Below are positions 6,007-10,998 of a stretch of DNA of 13,097 nt, piece by piece (within the stretch, counting starts at the first letter, position 1; every line of letters starts with the position of its first letter). The stretch comes from Candidatus Magasanikbacteria bacterium CG10_big_fil_rev_8_21_14_0_10_36_16 (GTDB taxonomy: Bacteria > Patescibacteriota > Patescibacteriia > Magasanikbacterales > UBA922): the NCBI GenBank assembly GCA_002773185.1, contig PFBU01000018.1, positions 1 to 13,097 on the forward strand. The letters run 5' to 3'. A program made the position numbers and the translations under genes. The notes beneath the pieces were generated by a model. It worked only from the letters and a program-made list of their open reading frames with translations. It did no database searches and was not told where the DNA came from.

Positions 6007-7038
6007 ATGAAGAAATTTATTTTTTTAATTTTACTTATTTGTATAGGTATTGGTGCTTGGTTTTTGTATTCTGAAATTTTTAGTGCACCTGCTCAATATG
6101 CTGACAAGGTTACTTTTGAGATTGAAAAAGGAGAAAGTGTTTCGTTGGTTGCCGAAAAGTTGGAAGAAAAACATATTATTCGCAGTGCTTGGTTTTTCAA
6201 AAAATATTTATCTTTTAGAAAATTAGATACAGAAATTCGTGAAGGTGAATTTGTGGTAGAGTCACCAATTACTTTGGCTCGTGTGATAAATAGTCTGGCC
6301 AATCCGACACAAGCTGAAACTACTGTTACTATTTTACCTGGTTGGGATTTGAGAGAGATTGCTGATTATTTTGAAAAGCAGGGTATTGTAAGTAGTACAG
6401 ATTTTTTGGCTGTAGTAGGACAATCTGCTTACAATTACAAAGTAGAAAGAGAAATAGCACCTGTTGTGGAAGGAGATTGGAAAATTATGGCTGACAAACC
6501 AAATTTTGTCAGTTATGATGGTTATCTTGCTCCAGACACTTATCGTATTTTCAAAAATGCTACTGTCACAGAAATCGTCCAGAAATTAATTGACGAAAGA
6601 GAAAATCAATTTACTGACCAGATGTATGCTGATATCGCCAAATCGGGTCATAGTGTTTTTGAAGTTTTGACGATGGCAAGTATTTTAGAAAGAGAAGTGC
6701 GTGATAGTAAAGATCGTAAATTAGTTTCAGATTTGTTCTGGCGACGTTATGATCAAAACTGGGCTTTGCAAGCTGACTCTACAGTTCATTATGCTGTTGG
6801 TAAAAATGGTACAGTATTTACTACTGCTGAAGATAGGGACTCACTTTCACCTTGGAATACTTATCGTTACCCAGGGCTTCCGATTGGGCCTATTTCGACG
6901 CCTAGTCTAGATTCTATTATGGCTTCTATTTACCCACAAAGTAATGAATATTGGTATTTTTTGACAGATAAGGATGGTGTGGTAAGATATGGTAAGACTT
7001 TGGAGGAACATAATCTTAATAGACAGAAGTATCTTTAA
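6007..7038 (+). CDS. mltG: Endolytic murein transglycosylase MltG (YceG-like)
   Basis: The 343-residue product starts with a single membrane anchor (about 4-22) and continues outside the membrane with a LysM-like region and the YceG catalytic domain. Family segments visible are DGYLAPDTY (171-179; usually EGYLFPDTY), ASILEREV (224-231), LQADSTVHYA (254-263), NTYRYPGLPIGPI (284-296) and EEHN (333-336). Glu228 in ASILEREV aligns with the catalytic Glu of E. coli MltG (ASIVEKE). The enzyme cuts nascent glycan strands and limits their length. The gene follows the palindrome at 5905-5973; no Shine-Dalgarno is visible before ATG 6007. The match extends to the C-terminus, so the gene looks intact. 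Confidence 0.93.
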   Translation: MKKFIFLILLICIGIGAWFLYSEIFSAPAQYADKVTFEIEKGESVSLVAEKLEEKHIIRSAWFFKKYLSFRKLDTEIREGEFVVESPITLARVINSLANPTQAETTVTILPGWDLREIADYFEKQGIVSSTDFLAVVGQSAYNYKVEREIAPVVEGDWKIMADKPNFVSYDGYLAPDTYRIFKNATVTEIVQKLIDERENQFTDQMYADIAKSGHSVFEVLTMASILEREVRDSKDRKLVSDLFWRRYDQNWALQADSTVHYAVGKNGTVFTTAEDRDSLSPWNTYRYPGLPIGPISTPSLDSIMASIYPQSNEYWYFLTDKDGVVRYGKTLEEHNLNRQKYL

Positions 7039-7063
7039 ACAAAAATAAAAACATTAAAGTATT

Positions 7064-7078
7064 TCCGCCCAAGGCGGA
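7064..7078. repeat. Short ccgcccaaggcgg hairpin after mltG
   Basis: A perfect 6-bp stem, tccgcc (7064-7069) with ggcgga (7073-7078), closes a 3-base loop caa. There is no T run after it, so it is not a typical terminator. A related, imperfect copy (ccacccaaggcggg) lies at 597-610 inside the groES-groEL repeat. Confidence 0.6.
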
Positions 7079-7132
7079 TCAGTCTTCGTTGAAAAATATA
7101 AAAATAAATTTGGAAGAATCAGAGTTAGCTTA

Positions 7133-7194
7133 TCAGCAGATACAGCAGACTCAGCAGTAATTATCTCAAAGTATCTCTATTTATCTCTATTTAT
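7133..7194. repeat. CAGCAGA and TATCTC word tracts before the malic enzyme gene
   Basis: Bases 7133-7158 hold three CAGCAG words (tcagcaga, tacagcaga, ctcagcag). Bases 7161-7194 hold three TATCTC words, the last two in an 11-base period (tatctctattt). The remaining 55 bases to the malic enzyme start are almost pure A/T, with no clear promoter. Confidence 0.6.
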
Positions 7195-7249
7195 TTTATT
7201 GCAAATAAAAAATTAAAATAACAAATTAAAAATAAATATTTATAAAATT

Positions 7250-8389
7250 ATGAACCCACTAGAATATCACAAAAATTTAAAAGGAAAAATCGAAGTAATT
7301 TCTCGCGCCAAAATTTCAAGTCGTGAAGATCTTAGTTTGGCTTACACACCTGGTGTGGCTGAGCCTTGTCTTGAAATTGCCAAAGATAAAGAGAAAGTTT
7401 ACGAATATACTCGCAAACAAAATATGGTCGCTGTCATTACTGATGGCAGTGCCGTACTTGGTCTTGGAGATATTGGTCCAGAAGCAAGTTTGCCAGTGAT
7501 GGAAGGAAAATGTGTTTTGTTCAAAGAGTTTGGTGGAGTTGATGCTTTTCCTTTGGCTATCAAAACTCAAGATGTTGAAGAATTCATTAGAACAGTAGAA
7601 TTACTCACACCAATGTTTGGTGGAATAAATCTAGAAGATATTTCTGCCCCACGTTGTTTTGAGATAGAACAGAGATTGGCAGATAAGTTGGATATTCCTG
7701 TTTTTCATGATGACCAACATGGTACAGCCATTGTAGTATTGGCTGGACTTTACAATGCTTTGAAAGTGGTAGATAAAAAGATAGAAGATGTCAAAGTTGT
7801 GATTAGTGGTGTGGGTGCTGCCGGAGTTGCTATTACCAATTTACTTCTTCACGCTGGTGTCGCAGATATTTTACTAATTGACTCAAAAGGTCTGGTTTGT
7901 CGTGAACGTACTGATCTAAATCCAGTCAAACAAGAATTATTGAATAGAACAAACAAAAATAATATGTGTGGCGGTCTGTCTGATGCGATGGTAGGCTCTG
8001 ATGTCTTTGTAGGAGTAAGTCAACCAAAAGTTTTGACAGGTGAAATGATAAAAACAATGAATGAAAAAGCTATTATTTTTGCCATGGCTAATCCTACACC
8101 AGAAATATTTCCAGATGTTGCCAAAGAAGCTGGAGCTTTTGTGGTGGCGACTGGTCGCTCAGATTTTCCAAATCAGGTCAACAATGTTTTGGTTTTTCCT
8201 GGTATTTTCAAAGGTTTGCTTGAAGCAAGAATTAGTAAAGTAACTATGGAAATGAAGTTGGCTGTTGCTCAAGCTTTGGCAAATTATGTTGTGAATCCTG
8301 ATGCTGAGAATATTATTCCAGCTGTGCTTGATAAAAATGTAGCTACTGTGGTGGCAGAAGCTGTTAAAAAATTTAGAAACGCGGATTAA
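7250..8389 (+). CDS. Malic enzyme, NAD(P)-dependent (oxaloacetate-decarboxylating malate dehydrogenase)
   Basis: The 379-residue product is the short bacterial malic enzyme, which converts malate to pyruvate and CO2 while reducing NAD(P). The N-terminal domain shows LAYTPGVAEPC (30-40) with catalytic Tyr32, PLAIK (101-105) with catalytic Lys105, and the metal ligands in CFEIE (136-140) and HDDQHGTA (153-160). The Rossmann motif GVGAAG lies at 187-192, and an Asp (211) ends the next strand, which favours NAD over NADP. No phosphotransacetylase-like C-terminal domain is present. The last residues (RNAD) and the stop codon are encoded by an ACGCGGATT repeat tract, suggesting the original C-terminus was altered. 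No Shine-Dalgarno is seen. In an organism with limited metabolism it would supply pyruvate or reducing power. Confidence 0.94.
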   Translation: MNPLEYHKNLKGKIEVISRAKISSREDLSLAYTPGVAEPCLEIAKDKEKVYEYTRKQNMVAVITDGSAVLGLGDIGPEASLPVMEGKCVLFKEFGGVDAFPLAIKTQDVEEFIRTVELLTPMFGGINLEDISAPRCFEIEQRLADKLDIPVFHDDQHGTAIVVLAGLYNALKVVDKKIEDVKVVISGVGAAGVAITNLLLHAGVADILLIDSKGLVCRERTDLNPVKQELLNRTNKNNMCGGLSDAMVGSDVFVGVSQPKVLTGEMIKTMNEKAIIFAMANPTPEIFPDVAKEAGAFVVATGRSDFPNQVNNVLVFPGIFKGLLEARISKVTMEMKLAVAQALANYVVNPDAENIIPAVLDKNVATVVAEAVKKFRNAD

Positions 8390-8424
8390 TGCTGATTTTT
8401 TACGCGGATTTGCACAGAATATTT
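8378..8424. repeat. ACGCGGATT-word tract across the malic enzyme stop
   Basis: The words acgcggatt, gctgatttt, acgcggattt and gcacagaat repeat the order seen at 2373-2413. The tract contains the last codons and TAA stop (8387-8389) of the malic enzyme gene and ends three bases before the true queA ATG (8428). Confidence 0.7.
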
Positions 8425-8427
8425 ATT

Positions 8428-9624
8428 ATGAACACCTCTGACTTTGATTACATTTTACCCACAGAACTTATCGCCCAAACACCACTTGAACCTCGTGATA
8501 GTTCCAAGCTTTTTTTGGTTGATCGAAAAAACAAAAAAGTAGATCATAAACATTTTTATGATATTATAGATTATTTTGAGAAAGGTGATTTGCTAGTTTG
8601 GAATAATTCCAAAGTTTTTAAAGCCAGACTTTTTGGTAGGTTAGAAGCATGTGATAATGATGTAAATAAAGACGGTGTGCCAGATAGAGCTTTACTCAAT
8701 CAAAAAGAAGTAGAAATATTTCTTGTCCGTCCGACGGGGAATCTTGGTGTTTGGAAAATATTAGCCAAGCCAGGTAAGAGAGTGAAGCCTGGGATGAATG
8801 TGCGTTTTGCTTCAGATTTTTATTGTACGGTAATTATCAAAGAATTAGAGGGAACTATTCTTGTTCAATTTGAAGAAGACGACAAAGAAGTGATGGCGAA
8901 AGCCAATAAGTATGGACATATTCCTGTACCTCCTTATGTCAAAGATGAACCAGACCAACTAGAAATTTATCAGACAGTGTATTCCAAAGAAGAAGGTTCA
9001 GTGGCAGCTCCTACTGCAGGTTTTCATTTTACAGATGATATAATAGAGAAATTAAAAGAAAAAGGAGTGGAATTTGCTGAAGTTACTCTTCATGTTGGAC
9101 TGGGTACTTTTTTGCCAGTAAAAGCTGAACGTGTGGAAGATCATACCATGCATAGTGAATGGGTAGAAATTTCAGAGGAAACCGCTGAGAAAATAAATAA
9201 AGCGAAGATGGAAGAAAGACGTGTTGTTGCGGTTGGTACGACGACGGTGAGAACGTTGGAAGGAGTTGCTAAGTTGTTCTCCCCCTATCAGGGGGAGTTA
9301 GAGGGGGTCCAGAGTAAAAAAGAATATTCATCTCAAGATGGATCCCTCCCAACCTCCCCTATTAGGGGAGGGGTTCGTCCGTTTACAGGTGATATTAACA
9401 TTTTTATCATGCCTGGATTTGAGTTTAAAATAGTTGATGCAATGATTACCAATTTTCATTTGCCAAAGTCAACTTTGCTTATGCTTGTTTCAGCATTTGT
9501 AGGGGATAGACTTGTCGACCGAAGCCCTAGTGAAGGACGGGAGTTTATGCTACAATGTTATAAAGAGGCTATTTCACTAAAATATAGATTTTATAGTTTT
9601 GGTGATGCGATGTTTATATATTAG
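8428..9624 (+). CDS. queA: S-adenosylmethionine:tRNA ribosyltransferase-isomerase QueA
   Basis: QueA transfers the ribosyl part of SAM to preQ1 in tRNA, giving epoxyqueuosine. Family segments are FDYILPTELIAQTPLEPRDSSKLF (start; 6-29), NNSKVFKARLFG (59-70), APTAGFHFT (194-202), LHVGLGTFLPV (221-231), VGTTTVRTLE (269-278) and ITNFHLPKSTLLMLVSAF (340-357). I start at ATG 8428, because the in-frame ATG at 8389 would translate a repeat tract absent from the family. At 398 residues it is about 50 longer than usual. The extra length comes from about 17 residues with a calcium-loop-like pattern (76-86), about 27 residues at 284-317 encoded by an inverted pair of G/C-rich palindromes, and a shorter insertion near 363-372. 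Conserved parts stay in frame, so it may still work. The partner tgt lies convergently downstream. Confidence 0.93.
   Translation: MNTSDFDYILPTELIAQTPLEPRDSSKLFLVDRKNKKVDHKHFYDIIDYFEKGDLLVWNNSKVFKARLFGRLEACDNDVNKDGVPDRALLNQKEVEIFLVRPTGNLGVWKILAKPGKRVKPGMNVRFASDFYCTVIIKELEGTILVQFEEDDKEVMAKANKYGHIPVPPYVKDEPDQLEIYQTVYSKEEGSVAAPTAGFHFTDDIIEKLKEKGVEFAEVTLHVGLGTFLPVKAERVEDHTMHSEWVEISEETAEKINKAKMEERRVVAVGTTTVRTLEGVAKLFSPYQGELEGVQSKKEYSSQDGSLPTSPIRGGVRPFTGDINIFIMPGFEFKIVDAMITNFHLPKSTLLMLVSAFVGDRLVDRSPSEGREFMLQCYKEAISLKYRFYSFGDAMFIY
9279..9373. repeat. Inverted pair of G/C-rich palindromes inside queA
   Basis: The copy at 9279-9310 begins ctccccctatcagggggag, and the copy at 9340-9373 is a diverged version in the opposite orientation. 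Each copy is itself palindromic, and 29 bases separate them. The unit is translated in frame into queA residues 284-317 and adds no stop codon. I recognise this kind of word (CTCCCCC...GGGGGAG followed by TTAGAGGGGG) as a widespread bacterial dispersed repeat, from memory. Confidence 0.75.
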
Positions 9625-9629
9625 TTGAA

Positions 9630-9660
9630 AGTCCATAAAGTTTGTAAAGTTCGTAAAGTC
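9630..9660. repeat. GTAAAGT-word tract after queA
   Basis: The words gtccataaa, gtttgtaaa, gttcgtaaa and gtc follow one another seven bases after the queA stop. This is another member of the intergenic word-tract class, with its own word. Confidence 0.55.
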
Positions 9661-9674
9661 ATTTTGATAAACAA

Positions 9675-9736
9675 CAAAACCACCTCATTTCCGAAACATA
9701 TTATAAATATGTATGGAGTGAGGTGGTTTTGCTTTT
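9675..9736. terminator. Bidirectional terminator of queA and the convergent small gene
   Basis: A perfect 13-bp stem, 9675-9687 with 9719-9731, encloses a second 7-bp stem (9696-9702 with 9706-9712). On the plus strand the stem ends in ttttgcttttt, and on the minus strand in ttttgttgttt, so it can end both the queA transcript and the minus-strand transcript coming from 9882. Confidence 0.8.
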
Positions 9737-9742
9737 TGTCAC

Positions 9743-9773
9743 GGGCGGCCCACGGCGTTGTCGCCGTGAGCCC
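9743..9773. other. GC-rich hairpin at the end of the small minus-strand gene
   Basis: A 7-bp stem cacggcg/cgccgtg (9751-9757 with 9762-9768, loop ttgt) is extended by gggc/gccc (9743-9746 with 9770-9773). It is far more GC-rich than its surroundings. It has only attttcg after it on the plus strand and no T run on the minus strand, so it may assist the neighbouring terminator or protect a 3' end. Confidence 0.6.
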
Positions 9774-9780
9774 ATTTTCG

Positions 9781-9882
9781 TCACTTTCCATCGAATCGAT
9801 TGATTCGACGAAACTCTCGCCCCCTACGGTACGCGAGAAAAAAAATGACTACGATGCTGATGCCACCAATAATATATATCAT
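9781..9882 (-). CDS. Putative 33-residue single-pass membrane protein
   Basis: This short reading frame starts at ATG 9882-9880 and ends at TGA 9783-9781. It encodes a hydrophobic segment from about residue 2 to 18 (IYIIGGISIVVIFFLAY), followed by a basic tail with Arg at 19, 20, 22, 25, 26 and 29 and a final Lys. That layout is an N-out or signal-anchor single-pass helix with a positively charged cytoplasmic tail. Support for a real gene: a perfect AAAGGAGG five bases before the ATG, a well-spaced promoter on the same strand, an rlmH terminator just upstream and a strong terminator downstream. Codon use after residue 18 is GC-richer than neighbouring genes. I recognise no family. It is the only gene here ending in TGA. 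A chance ORF is possible but would not explain the full set of signals. Confidence 0.6.
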   Translation of the reverse strand: MIYIIGGISIVVIFFLAYRRGREFRRINRFDGK

Positions 9883-9887
9883 AACAA

Positions 9888-9895
9888 CCTCCTTT
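9888..9895 (-). promoter_or_regulatory. Perfect Shine-Dalgarno of the small membrane-protein gene
   Basis: The minus strand reads AAAGGAGG here, five bases before ATG 9882. It stands out because the housekeeping genes of this window show no recognisable Shine-Dalgarno, and it decides the start of the small gene. Confidence 0.75.
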
Positions 9896-9913
9896 GTCAG
9901 GTGTCATGTTTTA

Positions 9914-9942
9914 AGTTTATTCCTATTTTCTTTTTTGGTCAA
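9914..9942 (-). promoter_or_regulatory. Promoter of the small membrane-protein gene
   Basis: On the minus strand TTGACC (9942-9937) and TAAACT (9919-9914) are separated by 17 bases. Transcription would begin near 9907 and give a leader of about 25 bases carrying the Shine-Dalgarno. It sits directly after the rlmH terminator. Confidence 0.55.
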
Positions 9943-9943
9943 T

Positions 9944-9976
9944 AAAAAAAGCACTTGAGAAAGTGCATAATTTTTT
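9944..9976. terminator. Terminator of rlmH
   Basis: The perfect 6-bp stem gcactt (9951-9956) with aagtgc (9961-9966) closes the tetraloop gaga. On the minus strand it is followed by seven T (9950-9944), a clear rho-independent terminator about 25 bases after the rlmH stop. On the plus strand a T run follows after ataa, so it may work both ways. Confidence 0.85.
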
Positions 9977-9990
9977 TATTCTATATTTTT

Positions 9991-10461
9991 TTACCAATGA
10001 TATTTTCTATCTTCACTTATCATAAAGCTACGATAGATTTGTTCAAGCAGAATCACGCGCATCATTTGGTGAGTAAAAGTTAGTTTGGAAAATGACCATT
10101 TTTCTTTGGCAATGTTCAAAATACTTTCAGCCAAACCAAGTGGTCCTCCGATTACAAAACTGATTTCGGTACTAGAATTTTTAAATTCAATTATTTTTTT
10201 TGAAAGTTCTTCCGAACTAAATTGCTTTCCTTCTTTATCAAGTACTATTACATAACTATTTTTGTGAATTGCTTTTAATATTTTTTCCGCTTCTTTTTCT
10301 TTGATTACTTCGTGGTTACTTTTTTCATCAAATTTTTCTTCTTTTAATTCAATGATGTTTGTTTTGGTAAAGATAGAAAGACGTTTGAGATATTCTTGCT
10401 CAGCATCAGACCAATATTTTTCTTTTAGTTTGCCGAGGGTGATAATGTTAATTTTGTACAT
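9991..10461 (-). CDS. rlmH: 23S rRNA (pseudouridine-1915-N3)-methyltransferase RlmH
   Basis: The 156-residue product has the length and C-terminal SPOUT knot of RlmH, which methylates pseudouridine 1915 in helix 69 of 23S rRNA using SAM. Key segments are SYVIVLDKEGKQFSSEEL (69-86), FVIGGPLGL (102-110), LTFTHQMMRVILLEQIYR (127-144) and the terminal YHW (154-156), where most relatives end YHK or YHR. The start ATG (10461-10459) lies at the edge of the GxxExxY cassette arm, so the first codon and its upstream region have repeat sequence and no Shine-Dalgarno. It may be transcribed with tgt and the GxxExxY gene from the tgt promoter. A terminator follows at 9944-9976. Confidence 0.94.
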   Translation of the reverse strand: MYKINIITLGKLKEKYWSDAEQEYLKRLSIFTKTNIIELKEEKFDEKSNHEVIKEKEAEKILKAIHKNSYVIVLDKEGKQFSSEELSKKIIEFKNSSTEISFVIGGPLGLAESILNIAKEKWSFSKLTFTHQMMRVILLEQIYRSFMISEDRKYHW

Positions 10462-10995
10462 ACAGATTACAGATAATACAGATTTACAGATTGTTTTATT
10501 TATGAATTACAGATATTTTAGTATAGATTTAATATTCTTTTTGTTATAACAGCGTCAGTTGCAAAGCATCCTATAATTGCTAATTGTAAATTTAATGCTT
10601 TTAAATATTGCTTAGTTTGATTAATTACACCAAGGGAAGTATATCTACCACGTTTAAGTTCTAATACAATTTTATTTTCAATAAGGAAATCTAAATAATA
10701 CTTAACAATTATTTCATTTTGAAATTTTACGGGTACATAATATTGTTCTACAAATGAAATATTTTTGGATTTGAGTGATTGCGCCACAGCTTTTTGATAA
10801 TATTTTTCTTTATGACCTCCTCCTAGTTCATTATGAACATCAAACAATGTTCCTCTTATTTCATAACTCAACTCAGGATATAAAAAATTAGTTTGAACCC
10901 CTCCTTTGTCCATATTTTTTAATTTTAAAAATAAATAGCATTTGTTATTGGTTGGTAGTTATCTGTAGATCTGTATTATCTGTAATCTGTATGTA
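10457..10995. mobile_element. Inverted-repeat cassette carrying a GxxExxY gene
   Basis: The arm 10457-10492, made of ACAGATT/ACAGATA words, matches the reverse complement of 10960-10995 at 34 of 36 positions by my alignment. The unit contains one gene (10518-10913) on the minus strand. One arm ends three bases from the tgt stop codon (11001-10999), and the other covers the rlmH start codon (10461-10459). The insertion therefore sits exactly between two housekeeping genes without breaking either. There is no transposase. The word family is different from that of the 3671-4146 unit, yet the plan is the same. Confidence 0.65.
10518..10913 (-). CDS. GxxExxY protein (predicted PD-(D/E)XK nuclease fold)
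   Basis: The 131-residue product belongs to the GxxExxY family (TIGR04256). The naming motif is Gly33-His-Lys-Glu36-Lys-Tyr-Tyr39 within ELGGGHKEKYYQKAV. A nuclease-type active site is visible as Asp75 in YYLDFLIENK and Glu85-x-Lys87 in LELKR, followed by the helix QTKQYLKALNLQLAII (99-114). The family is predicted to have the PD-(D/E)XK fold; its function and substrate are unknown to me. It lies alone inside the 10457-10995 inverted repeat. The start at 10913 fits the family N-terminus (LYPELSYEI). Oddly, an AAAGGAGGGG sequence lies just after the start codon, encoding DKGG, but no start codon is properly spaced after it. Confidence 0.9.
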   Translation of the reverse strand: MDKGGVQTNFLYPELSYEIRGTLFDVHNELGGGHKEKYYQKAVAQSLKSKNISFVEQYYVPVKFQNEIIVKYYLDFLIENKIVLELKRGRYTSLGVINQTKQYLKALNLQLAIIGCFATDAVITKRILNLY

Positions 10996-10998
10996 TGT

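Noticed and set aside
7133..7194. Possible CRISPR array from the regularly spaced CAGCAG and TATCTC words
   Set aside because: Units are 8-11 bases with no spacer-sized intervals; CRISPR repeats are longer and separated by unique spacers.
8389..8427. Upstream in-frame ATG that would add 13 residues to QueA
   Set aside because: Those codons are an ACGCGGATT repeat tract overlapping the malic enzyme stop, and QueA proteins begin at the position of ATG 8428.
9625..9945. Plus-strand open frame of 106 codons beginning TTG right after the queA stop
   Set aside because: It runs through the word tract, two strong hairpins and the antisense of the 33-residue gene, has no Shine-Dalgarno, and its product shows no family-like pattern.
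10896..10905. AAAGGAGGGG on the minus strand as the Shine-Dalgarno of a shorter GxxExxY start
   Set aside because: No ATG, GTG or TTG follows at a usable distance; the first in-frame candidate is over 20 bases away and would cut into the conserved YPELSYEI segment.
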